NCBI GenBank assembly: GCA_946965045.2
Contig: OX337239.1
Location: 186,001 to 250,000 of the forward strand
DNA length: 64,000 bases
Direction of reading: 5' to 3'
From: Epithemia pelagica
Taxonomy: Eukaryota > Bacillariophyta > Bacillariophyceae > Surirellales > Surirellaceae
In this document: in pieces, positions 9,630-19,980 of the stretch
How positions within the stretch are numbered: position 1 is the first letter of the stretch
Layout of the letters: each line of letters starts with the position of its first letter
The notes under the pieces: generated by a model
The model's input: the letters and a program-made list of their open reading frames with translations, nothing else
Databases searched by the model: none
What the model was told of the DNA's origin: nothing
Program-made: the position numbers and the translations under genes

Positions 9630-12600
9630 TCATTCCGCTGCAATAGAAGAGGATACGCCTTCATTCGTCGCATCAGCCTGGCTTGTCTCAGCGGGGTTGT
9701 CGCTGGAGGAGACTTCCTCTGACTTGGAGGAGGTACTACAAGTCGATTCCTTGGACGGATTCTGTACAATGGATGACCAGGACGGCCCTGGTTTTGTGAT
9801 CGTCATGGAAGATACATTCACAGTCTTTTCCCCCGATTCATCTGCCGTGGCATCTGGTTCCTTCGGACGAACCGACAGCATGGGAAAATCAGACTTTCCG
9901 TGCGAGAATGTAGGGATCAGGGGTTTATTCGTAATGGGACGTATCGCTGTGTTGGTCGTTGCTGGAACTGGTGGGCGATTCTCATTGGCATCGGACACGG
10001 GTGAGTCAGGAACGGGAGCAGACAAGTCAATATCGTCAATGTCTCCGAGAAATTCCGCTCCCTCGCTCGGTAATACCGAAGGTGCGATTGTCGCAGCCTC
10101 CCATTCGCGGAATGCGGCCGTAGCTTTGGTAACGTGTTCTTCCTCGCCCGAAATGTGCAACCCGTCGCCGCCGTCGTCCGTTTTGAGAACTTGAACTCGG
10201 ACCTGGTGTGTCTTTTCAAATTCACGAATGTTGGATCCCTTGACTCCAATAAAGGCCGGCAATTCGTTTTCCGAAACGCGGACCAGAGCATTTTGGGCAC
10301 GCTCTTGGGCCAGAATTTCTTCCACTGCTGCTTTGGCCGACTCTTGGCATTCCACGTCGTCCGAGGAGATTTTTATCGTTCTCTTGTCGAGTTCAATTTC
10401 AATGCCGCACTTGCAACGCTTTCTAAGTTCCTTAATGCGACTTCCATTTTTCCCTATCAACCTTCGAAGAATCAAGCTGTCCGATTCCTCAAAGTTGAGA
10501 ACAATATCAGAGTCATTGTTGTTTTCTTGTTCTTGTTTGATCAGCCATTCTTCCAGCGCCGCCTTTGCCTTTGCAACAGCCTCTTGGTCGCCGGTGATTC
10601 TCAAGGAGCCTGATGGTTTCCGCAAGACCTGTGCCTTGACCTCATGCTCCTTCTCAAACTCCATGATATGAGACCCTTTGGGTCCCATGAAACTCATCAT
10701 GTTCTTGTCCGACAGCTTGGCCACGAAACAAGTTGCTCGCTCTTCGGAAAGCACTTGGTCCAATTGGACTTTGGCCTTTTCCAAAATGTCAGGATCCACA
10801 CTTTGAAGCGTGACGGACTTGTCCGACACTTCGACCGAACACGCGAAACTTTTCCGTAGCGACTTGATGCGGGAGCCATTCTTCCCAATTAATCTCGGGA
10901 CCATCCACTCGGCATCGTCTCCCAATTGTATTTGGTACAGTGCCGCGTCCAACGACGACAGTTTCTCATGGAGAACCTCACAGGCTGCTTTCACACAGGC
11001 GGCATTGGCGGATGTCATGACCAGCGCACCAATGTCACGATCCACGTACACAAAGGCGCCCGAGGATTCCGACATGTGTGCCAGTTGATCGGAGTGACTG
11101 AGAAGTTTCATGGCACGTTCGTCGGGCAATGATTCACAGGCGTATCGGTCCCCCAGCAAGAACCCCAACATCTTCAACAGCTGCGTTTTGGCGGTGACAA
11201 CATTGGTTCTTCTTCCGGAGAAAATAAGAGAGGATGTGGTGGTATCAACCTTTATCCGTGTCCTTGTGCTGCTTTGAATACGAGAAAGATGGTCACCAAG
11301 GCCACCCTTGTTGAATGGCGTCATGCAAGATGCTTCCAGAAAGACACGATTTTCATAAACACTTCCAGGAACGTCTTTCAAAAGAGCAAGAGCATGGTAA
11401 ACGTCGGCTCGGCATCCACGGAGCATTGCCTCACTTTCTCGGATCGCAAATGAGATTGGGATCAACTTGATGAGATCACGAAAGTGTGGTTTGTCCGACT
11501 TTTTTCGCATGGGCTCGTCCAATGGTTCTTTCACCGTCACGCTTGTGATGGTCAGTTGTTTGATCATGTGTTTGTGGCACTTTGCCACATCTTCATTGGG
11601 ACCACGCAATGTGACGGCATTGTTGGGCATGACGGCAATAGAAACAGTTGGAAAGGCCGTCTCGGTGGCCGATATAGCGTTTCCCCGTTTTCCCACCAGG
11701 ACTCCGGCGGAAAAATCATCCACCATGAATTGCAAGACTTGGAAACCGTCTCCGCCCTTTAGAAATCGATGAATTGCCGTTTGGACGGATTCGACGTTGT
11801 CTTTCTTCCCAATCATGGTCACGGAGAATGATTCATGGTCCGCAGTGAGCTTGACCGAATGAGCTTTGGACAACTCACTGATCTTGCTCTTTTTGCCTCC
11901 CTTCAACAGGGCTCGGATATCATTTTCCGATAGGGCCAGCTCTTGATGAAAGTTGTCTTGTAGAAACTGATCTACCAAGGCACGTGCCTGGACCAGATTC
12001 TCTTCCTTTCCTCGGAGCAAGACAAGGAATAGCTCGTCGTCCGTAGAAACTGTAACCAACTCGTTGAGTTCCTTCCAGTACTTGGATCTCAACAAGGTCC
12101 GAAATTGGGACTGGAACCGTAGCGGATCCAGTTCAATGCTCTGGACTTGGTTGTCTTGCAAAAAACCCCGCACGGCCTTGGCCACGGTTTCCGTCGCGGA
12201 TGGATCCTGAAAACTACCAATCGAGATTGTTCCGGCATGACGATCCATCAGGATGGTCACATGTTCCTGGTTTTGTTTGAGTTGTTGAATTCCCGCTCCA
12301 CTCTTGCCAATCAAGGCTGGAATGGCCGAGGCATGAATCTCCAGTCGAACAATGGAGGATTCCTGGAGTCGCAATTCATTTTGAACCAGCTCGACGGCTT
12401 GGTCCATGACAATGGCCTTGGCACGGACTTGTACGGCTCCTTGTTCAATGGCCACACTCACCGTTCCTCCCGATGACGACGACGACGCGTCTCGACAGCC
12501 CTGATTGACCAGTTTGTAGAGTGCTTGCATTCCCTTGCCCTTTTGCGCCAGCATTAGTTCCTTGACTACGGGATCCATGGGAACGACTTGGGTCAGTTCC

Positions 12601-13574
12601 TTGTGCTGGGCCAAGAGGTCCTCAATTTCCTCCCGGGCCTCCTGGACATTGCTAAGGGGGCCTCGTACGACAATTCGAGTGTCGGCCGTTTCAGTCTTGA
12701 TCCTGTTGTTGTGCGCGTTCTTTTTCTTGTTTGTTTTGGTATCCTCCTCCTCATTCTCTTCTTGTTGTTCCTCCTCCGTCGTCGTTGGCGGATGAATGAC
12801 TTGAATGGCGGCCTGATGTCGTTCGACCAAATCTTGAATGGTCCCACCCTGCTTGCCAATGACAATGGCCGATTCCTGGTGCGTAATCTTCCATTCTTGT
12901 TCGGTCAAATCCAGACGCTGCAATTCTTGTTTGGCACTGGCAACATCCTCGGGAACACCGGAAATGCGACACGATGATGACAATGTGGAGGATGAGGAAG
13001 GATTCTTCCGTGGAAGGGACGACACTCGTAGATCGACACTGGGATGACGTCCTCGCACTTGTTCCAAAGTGTCAATGCCCTTGGTGGTCAGGTACGACAC
13101 GACGGAGGGTGACAATTCGACCGTTTCTTCCACAATGGCCAAGAATTGATCAATGCGTTGCGCCGTAGCATTCAAGGACTGCAGCGGTCCCACAATGTGC
13201 AAGACGGGAGCATTGCGCACGACTTGAATGGAAACCTTGGTGGTGTCTTGCACCTCTTGAATGTGTTTGCCCCGTTTGCCAATCCACCGTCCCAGTTGAT
13301 CCTCCGGCATGTCCACGGTTTGACCCAACAATTCTTCGACCGTACATCCCAATTGTTGGGCCTGACGGACCAGAGCCCATTCTGTCCGATGTTTCGAAAT
13401 GCATTGCCCCAAGATCTGAAGCTCCTGTCGTAGATTGGAAATTTCCGTCTGTATATAGGTAGTAGTAGTAGAGAGGATCGCAGATAGAGTATAGTATATA
13501 CCGTAATAGAGAGAGAAGGAATGCCGAGAGAGTCACGGGAGTATAGTGTCCGTGTGCCCATCCAACATGGCAAT

Positions 13575-13630
<56 letters not shown>

Positions 13631-15016
13631 ACAATCACAAATCAAAACATGCATCCAAAAGAATAATACAACAACAACCACAACAATCAAGAGAGAGTGT
13701 GTGTGAGACGACATGCCATTCAGACTCGGGGGGTTGGGACGATTTTCCTTCTCTCCAAACTTTTAGAATAATAGGAGCAGAACCCAACAATAAGGAACGT
13801 CGCGAGAAGGTCCACCCATGAACAAGGAACCCTCTGGTACCGCTGTACAGCGTCCAGAAGGTTGCGTGTTCATGCGTGGCCCTTGTCTCGAGACATGGCT
13901 CGTGATTGGGAACATTTCCAAACAAGAGCGGAACCCAACAACAAGCCATGCCGAGAGAAGATCCCCCAATGAACAAGCAACCTTCTGGTATAACGCGGTA
14001 CAGCGTCCTGAAGGTTGCGTGTTCCTGGGTGGACCTTGTCTCGAGACATGGCTTATTTGATTGGGTTCCGCGCTCCCAATTTGAAGAAGTAGATCCAAAC
14101 CACCAATCTTGTACTAGAACCACGCAACACTGGAACAACTACTATACAAGTAACTTGCCTTTTTGGTGTTGCGTACTTGATCCATGGCTTGGAATTCTTG
14201 TACCAACCGTTTGGTGGCTTGGACGCGGGACATTTGCCACAAGAGTTCCTTTTCTTGTTTCAAGGGAATGCTGACCCGGGTTCGATCGTGTTCCAATTTG
14301 CTATCTCCCCACCAAACAACCCAACCAAAACACAAAAGAACATCATGAAATGAAAATGAGAAAACCCTGTTGACTCCAAACCACAAAACAAATCAAAGCA
14401 ACAACAACAATACAAATAACAACAACAATACAAGAACAGCAAGGAACGTACCGGAGTCGCTCATCCAGTTCGGCCATGGTTTCTCGAGGCCGTTTGGATC
14501 GTTGGGCGGATGGTTGTTTGGCCAAGCCATTGAGTTCCGCTTGAATCGACTGAATCTGTTCCTGTGAGAATCGCACCAACGAGAAATCAACACGACGGCG
14601 ACACAAAACATGAGAGACCAATGGACCACAATATTAGAATGAGCCACAATACTACTCCGATTGACAATTGTGTCGCGAACCACGAGCCAAGGCAATCAAA
14701 TCTATCGATCGATCGATCGATCCATTCATTCAACATTCAACATCCATCATCCATATCACACAAACACACAGAGAGAGACACATACCAATGTTTGTCGTCG
14801 TTGCGCCAGGGCCTTGGACAGATTCTCTTGAATGGTGGCGAGTCGAACGTTCAACGCGTCGTCCTTGTCGTTCACCTTGTTGTCATTGTCGTGGTCCATG
14901 GCACGGTTGGTGGTGCTTGTGCTTGTGCTTGAACCGGCTGCTGTCATGGTGGGATGATTTGCCACTCTTGTTCCGCCAAAAGAGAGTTCTCGAACAATTC
15001 CAGAGTGCGTGGCCAT
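9630..15016 (-). CDS. Vigilin-like multi-KH-domain RNA-binding protein
   Basis: Four exons (15016-14786, 14561-14452, 14300-14177, 13448-9630) total 4284 nt, giving 1427 residues. Every junction is phase-consistent (0, 2, 0). Residues 1-165 are acidic and then coiled-coil-like. Eight KH domains keep a GxxG loop, at about residues 212 (GKRG), 353 (GKQG), 536 (GKSG), 741 (GKRG), 1010 (GKNG), 1077 (GPKG), 1154 (GKNG) and 1231 (GVKG). At least two more are degenerate, such as KGKGMQAL and LKGGKKSK. The last four form two tandem pairs that share LIGKNGSRIK and GSHIMEFEK/GSNIREFEK, so the C-terminus grew by duplication of a two-KH unit. A Ser/Thr/Pro-rich tail follows. Vigilins (Scp160p, HDLBP) bind mRNA at ribosomes and the ER. 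The 728-bp third intron is unusually long and holds a GA microsatellite and a tandem repeat. The ATG at 14947 is an alternative start. Confidence 0.85.
13578..13628. repeat. (GA)n microsatellite inside the vigilin intron
   Basis: About 25 uninterrupted GA dinucleotides on the plus strand, hence CT on the coding strand of the host gene. The run lies in the third intron, about 130 bp before its acceptor, so it adds a long pyrimidine tract to the pre-mRNA. Confidence 0.95.
13775..14075. repeat. Two-copy tandem repeat, about 151-bp unit, in the vigilin intron
   Basis: Units start at about 13775 and 13926. Both contain GAACCCAACAA, then CGAGA, ATGAACAAG, CTCTGGTA/TTCTGGTA, ACAGCGTCC, GAAGGTTGCGTGTTC and CTTGTCTCGAGACATGGCT in the same order, with about 15-20% differences by eye. 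No coding potential is evident beyond chance frames. The duplication explains most of the unusual length of this intron. Confidence 0.85.
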
Positions 15017-16041
15017 CCATACAAAAAAGACTGACCAAAGCAACAAGCAAGCAAAAGATGTGGACGAGAGAGGTGAGAGTTTTTTCGGTGAAAGTGACCC
15101 AACACGAAAGAGTCACAATCAATGGGGGGTCATGGCGTGGTAATAAGTGGAATGCGTACCCTGCCGACTTGATCCAGCTACAACCGAGTGCTCCATCCTT
15201 CACGAAAAATGGAAATGTCTATCGAAATCGGAAGCACCGATCCTTCACAAGGAGTTGCCCAACCACACATCTCTTTGTTCGACTGAGTTCAGTATGAACG
15301 ATGTCGGGTAGATCGTTAAGATGGGGTTTGGGGTGGAGATTTCAGCAATGACTGCAAAACGGACATAGTCATCTGACAATGGATGGGGAAGTACAATGAC
15401 AGATTTGGACAGCGATTTGAACGTTAATTATGATAATAATAACATATAATATTATACAGAGGTGTATATTTTATGGTGTGTTCGGGTCATTTTGATCACT
15501 GTTAATCGCGCAGGGTCATAAGTCGATAAACTGTACAATTCAAAAATATTTGTATTGTAATATACAAATATCCTGTTTTCCCAACCAACAACAAATGACT
15601 TTTACAAGCAGTTGAATGATGGTGTACTCGTAGCAAGAAAAGAGGACGGCAGTCGTAACGGTACACGTCGCCTTGCAACTTGGGTCGAATCGTGCGAGGA
15701 GGGCGCCTGCGCCCGACGAGCCAGTAATCAGTAATCAGTAATGTGGCATTGAATTTTGAGGTGTTGCGTTATCATTGAACTTAGCCGTTCCATCCCTTCT
15801 TGGTGTGAATGGAGATATACCTATCTCACCTAAGCTACTCCTCCTACTCTAGTAGAGGGGGCTCCTACGCTATGTTGCTTCGTGTCGCATGCGCTGATAT
15901 GCGAATCCAGGGTGAGCGAGTCGACCTACTACTGAATACTGAATACTGAACTCAGCCGTCCTTCGCCTTACAATAGGCCAAAGTTCTCTGATCGGAGCGA
16001 CCCATTCGCGATCTGTTCTTTCGTGCGTCGGACAGACACAC
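15017..16041. other. Intergenic spacer between vigilin and the TCP11 gene
   Basis: No gene is recognised. The genes on either side point away from each other, so this spacer should hold both promoters. It includes an AT-rich stretch at about 15420-15600 with ATAATAATAACATATAATAT and repeated ATACAAATAT, a triple AGTAATC repeat near 15721-15740, and a short CTAG-containing palindromic cluster (CTACTCCTCCTACTCTAGTA) near 15833-15853. Confidence 0.6.
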
Positions 16042-18145
16042 ATGTCCCACGTCGCAAATTCAATCCCAAAAGCTCTCCTCAAGTCGACCATGTCGTCGTC
16101 GTCGTTCGTCGTCGTCTCCCCAACCGAACCATAATTCCAAAGCATCCCACAACAATGTCTCAAACAACCATGACAATAACCAGGAAAACGAGGAAGAACC
16201 TTCCTTGGTCTCGTCCCTTGCCAAGACGTATGGAATCCCCAAAGCAATTCTGTTGAATACGGCCTTGATTCATCGTGTCTTGCAGACTGATCCAGTCGAC
16301 TGGCACTCCTTGACAACACTGCACGAGTCGTCCATGTTGTCGTCATTCGACGACGAAGAGGAGAAGGAAGTTAAACAAAGAAGGGCCACGCCGTCCTTTC
16401 ACGACTTTGAACAAGACTTGAAGAATGCCGTGTCTTGTACGGATTCTCCTTCTCCACACGACGACTCGCCTTTGACAACAGCAAGGAGAATCACCACCAC
16501 AACAAGGACAATGACAACCTCTACGATCAACAGATTTACGGTGGGGAGTGTGGCTACTGTGATTCGGAGAGCCTATTTGAATCAAGTGTGCCGTCAAGTT
16601 CAAGAACGACACCAAGAACAAGAACGACAAGAACACAACCAACTACCACCACAACAACCTCCAGTATCCGACACGGTTTCTTCTCCCTTGGAACCCATTG
16701 CCACTCTCTTGCTGGAATTGCACGAGGAAATACGAGCTCTGGTACCATCGCGTCGGGATTTGCACGGCATTTTGGACGACGATCAGGTTCGACGCACCAT
16801 ACAACAACATCCTTTGTCGTCGTCATTCCAACAACAACAACAGCAACAGCTCTTGGCACTGGTCGTGCATGCAGCCAAAGCCCTCGGCCAATTGGAATCC
16901 GAAGCACGAGCCGAATCCACTCTGGAATGGATTCGCATTGCGACAAGCACAACGACAAGCACAACTACTAGCACAACTACTAGCACGACATTGTCGGAAC
17001 AAGAACAAGAAGAAGAACAACAACAACAACAAGACGATTCGACCACAAGGATTCGATTTCTCATCACGTCGATATTGTATTTGATTGCCAAGGCCGAATT
17101 GTGTGCCCAAGACAAGCTAGATTTTTACCTGTCGCATCTATGGGCGCCCATTCTGCTCTGCATAGGTCCGCAATTGGAACGACAGGCTTTTGAACAACAC
17201 TTTGGCCCGTTGTCACACTCCACGACGGCTCCCGCGACCCGAGCCTGGATGCAATCCATAATTCGGACTGATTCCACCACTGCTACGACTCGTACTACTA
17301 GGGAGGATCCACGGACTCGCATCCAACGATCCTGGATCCAAGACATTGTCTTTCGAGACCCCGCATTGGGAAGCATGGACTGGCCCGAAGTGTTGTACTT
17401 GGATGTTCCAGCCGTGCACCAGATTCGATCCTCGGTTCGAGTCTACGTGGCGGCAACCGCCTTGGCTCTCTATGCCCGTCCAGCCGCGGCGGCAGCAACG
17501 AATGGTGATGAACCGTTGTCGTCTTTGTCTTTGTCAGTGGAGAAACGATCGCAACTGGTCCAAGCCCTCCAAGCACGTTGGTACCCATCGAACGACCTCA
17601 CTGCAGACCCCGCCACATATGAGAGCACTGTTTGTCAGGCCGTAGTGGAACTGGCACAGTGTTGGCGGCGGCAACCATCCGACGACGTGGTACTGTCGTC
17701 GGACGAAATCCAGGGATTGAGGAATCACACCCAACGTGTCTTGGCCGGAGCCGACCATGCCGTTGTCGACTTGTTGACGCAACGCGTCAAAGAGTCTTGG
17801 ACGGAACTAATGATTGCCACGGCAGGTTCCTCCTCCACTAGTACGGATCCGGATGCTCCGGGTTGGATGACGGCTCCCCCTCAACTCGTCAGTGGTCACG
17901 GCAACCCTTCTTTGTCTCGTTCCAACCACCACAAGCGTCAGTATGGGAAACGAGCCACCTTTGTGGCTCATGCCACGCACATATTGGCCCGTCACGGTAT
18001 GCCCTGGTTTGCCACCGAGTTGGCCGAGGCCGCGTGGAAGGCCCACCAAATCATTGCTTTGGCCTTGGACCTGTACTACGAGGTCTTGTTGGAACCCTGC
18101 CTGTTGCATCAACCACCACAAGACGACCACCAGCAACAAGACTAA
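16042..18145 (+). CDS. TCP11 (T-complex 11) domain protein
   Basis: One long frame from about 16205 to the TAA at 18143-18145 encodes at least 646 residues. The TCP11 core is recognised from three segments: PIATLLLELHEEIRALVPSR, then DDDQVRRTIQQHPLSS, then RFLITSILYLIAKAELCAQD with WAPILLCIGPQLERQAFEQHF. These match the family pattern of a helix ending LxPxR, an I/V-D-x-x-x-I/V-R-x-x segment and later 'LKLDLANxxIxxLRP....YER..F'. Family members (animal TCP11, yeast Sok1) are linked to cAMP/PKA-related signalling, but the biochemical role is unclear. Low-complexity Gln, Thr and Glu runs interrupt the domain. The start is unresolved. The long frame has no ATG before MLSSFDDEEE, while an ATG at 16042 opens MSHVANSIPKALLKSTMSSS in another frame that stops after about 30 codons. 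A short intron or a frameshift near 16100-16130 is therefore likely. Confidence 0.65.
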
Positions 18146-18340
18146 ACACACGCGCTCGCATGCTTTCCCCACAGTCATCATTTTGCTCGAGACAGAAAGA
18201 ACAACTCCAGGTGGTAGGGAGTTGGTTGCCGCGACGACGACGACAAAGAGTCGGCTACTATACTACCTATTCTATAGAGGGCGCTTCGAATGTCGCGTCC
18301 GGCACGTTTCTCATCCCGAACGAACCATCATTGTGGTTAG

Positions 18341-18890
18341 CAGGATGAGTGGACAATACGACTGCTGGATTCGGTATCGGATTTGTCTTTGTTGGTGTTC
18401 TTGTCGTTGTTGCATCGGAAGGCACACTTGGTCCAAGTGTGGGCCTTTTAATTTAGCAACGACAAGAACAAAAGAACAAGAACAATCCAACCAAACCAAC
18501 CATCAGAACCACGCAAGAACAAAACCAGAAACACCCACAACCACGACAAGACACTGTTTCTCCCTTGGAACCGAATCGTCGTCGAAATTATACTACTCTT
18601 ACTAGCCCAACAGGTGAGGAGTGGACGACGCGACTGCTGGATTCGGCATCGGATTTGTCTTTTGTTGGTGTTCTTGGCGTTGTTGCATTGGAAGGCACAC
18701 TTGGAGAATAAGGAAAAATCGAACCAAACCAACAATCAGAACCACACAAGAACACAACCAGAAACACTCACCAAAACCGCAACAAGACACTGTTTCTTCT
18801 CCCATGGAACCGGTCGCCACTCTCTGGATAAAGCTCACACCTCGCGGCGGGATTGGCATGGTATTCTGGACCATGACAAGGTTTTGTTCC
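18341..18890 (+). pseudogene. Two decayed tandem copies of a TCP11-gene segment
   Basis: Two units, offset by 272 bp, share ACTGCTGGATTCGG, then TGTTGGTGTTCTTG, GAAGGCACACTTGG, AACCAAACCAAC and AAGACACTGTTTCT. In each unit the stretch ending CACTGTTTCTTCTCCC plus TGGAACC matches the upstream TCP11 gene around 16668-16700. The second unit goes on through GCCACTCTCT, CGGGATT, GGCAT.. and TTCTGGACCATGACAAGG, parallel to 16702-16790 of the gene. Frames are broken throughout. It reads as an old partial duplication of the neighbouring gene that then duplicated in tandem. Confidence 0.7.
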
Positions 18891-18974
18891 GTTCCGGGAA
18901 AGGACTATTATGAGAATATAGCGAATATATACCAAAAATAAACCAGGGATACCCGTACGGGACCACCCCTTTCT

Positions 18975-19075
18975 GGTCATAGCTGAATTGGTAGACGCTT
19001 ACGGTCAGTATGACCGTATAACACAAGAGAATCGGAAGATCGGAAGGCGAGAGGTTCGAGTCCACAGTAAGTACC
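18975..19075 (+). tRNA. tRNA-like sequence, probably degenerate
   Basis: TAGCTGAATTGGTAGACGC at 18980-18998 resembles an A box and the D-arm of long-variable-arm tRNAs such as tRNA-Leu. A perfect B box, GGTTCGAGTCC, lies at 19053-19063. Between them, ACGGT...ACCGT can form a five-pair anticodon stem around a seven-base loop whose middle would be GTA, but the position that is normally U33 is A. The acceptor ends do not pair convincingly and the T-stem is poor. The long region between the stems would be a variable arm. I read it as a tRNA-derived relic, possibly organellar in origin or part of a SINE-like element, not a working tRNA. Confidence 0.35.
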
Positions 19076-19125
19076 CCCAAACAGGGGCTGGTCGCACAAA
19101 AAGACGAATCTATTCTCAATTCTCA

Positions 19126-19502
19126 CCTTCGAATCTTCGACAGCGGCTTGACGCGGTCGAAGCACAGCGCTTGCTGCGAAACACCGCGAGATTCTTCTCC
19201 ACCATTCACATGTTCCTGTAGTCGCATCTGAAGCTGTGCAAGACACACTCAAAGCCAGTGTGTCTTGCACACAAACAAACGTCGCAAGACCAGACCAGTG
19301 CTTGCGCTTCATGCGACTACAGGAACATAATACGAATGGTGAAGAACATTATTTGGGTTTGGGGGGTATACCTCGAGATCATCTGCGAGAGGGCAGTCAT
19401 CCTCGCGATCGCGAATCTCTCGATCTCGCGGTGTTTGACCTCCTTTTCCGCAGCAAGCGCTGTGCTTCGACCGCGTCAAGCCGCTGTCGAAGGTTCGAAG
19501 TT
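19126..19502. repeat. Foldback (inverted-repeat) element
   Basis: The outer arms CAGCGGCTTGACGCGGTCGA (19142-19161) and its reverse complement near 19470 are embedded in about 50 bp of near-perfect complementarity (19128-19177 against about 19450-19500). Inner arms continue with CATGTTCCTGTAGTCGCAT (19209-19227) against ATGCGACTACAGGAACAT near 19311. The centre is a palindrome built on GTGCAAGACACAC and GTGTGTCTTGCAC. The right arm carries an extra stretch of about 100 bp rich in CGCGATCGCGA and CTCGCG. No coding capacity is seen. The structure fits a foldback or MITE-type element. It lies directly after the tRNA-like sequence and before the kelch array. Confidence 0.8.
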
Positions 19503-19599
19503 TCTTGGCGAAGCTTCTTTCTTCATGTTCGAGGCCCCAATTGTATTGTTGACCAATTGTTCAGCTTCCTCGTCCCACCTCTATCCTAAAATAGTTCCT

Positions 19600-19770
19600 T
19601 GCAGGAGAGCATCAAGTTAGTCGTCGTCTTTCCGCTGCCATACATCACATCAGTGGAAAGGGTTGGTATGATATAAAGGACGAAATCCCTATATCGTATT
19701 CAAAGAGTAATAACTGGATTTCAAGGTAATTTGGATGATGTGTATAATACTGCATGCTTTCCGGTTGCTT
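19600..19770 (+). repeat. 5' module shared by kelch family A genes (copy 1)
   Basis: GTTAGTCGTC, then AAAGGGTTGGTATG, GGACGAAATCCCTAT and AATAACTGGAT occur here in the same order as in 21360-21480 (plus) and, inverted, in 49862-50020. In each case the module lies upstream of a kelch gene copy. It is either a conserved promoter/5' UTR or simply part of the duplicated unit. Confidence 0.75.
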
Positions 19771-19980
19771 TGATTGGTGATGCTATGCGGCCTTTTGATA
19801 TCTATGAGTAGACGAAAGGATGCGCCGTGGGGCGATCGCTTTGAAGTCGCATCAGTCTCGACGATGACTCTCTATAGCCTTCCAGAGTACTACTATAGGA
19901 TCCAAAGTACGAAGCATCCAAACAACAGGCACTCTCCATCATCGAGCTCCGTCAAAGTCGGAAAGGATTTCAGGAACCAC

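Noticed and set aside
12535-12865. Hydrophobic plus-strand frames within the vigilin gene (FFLFVLVSSSSFSS-type)
   Set aside because: Antisense of the Glu/Lys-rich linker of the KH protein; no independent evidence.
13521-13706. Arg-Glu repeat peptide from the GA microsatellite
   Set aside because: Pure translation of a dinucleotide repeat inside an intron.
16823-17110. Minus-strand Leu/Cys-rich frames around 16.8-17.1 kb
   Set aside because: They are antisense of the Gln, Thr and Glu runs of the TCP11 protein.
18975-19075. Functional nuclear tRNA
   Set aside because: Acceptor stem does not pair, U33 position is A, T-stem is weak; kept only as a tRNA-like relic.
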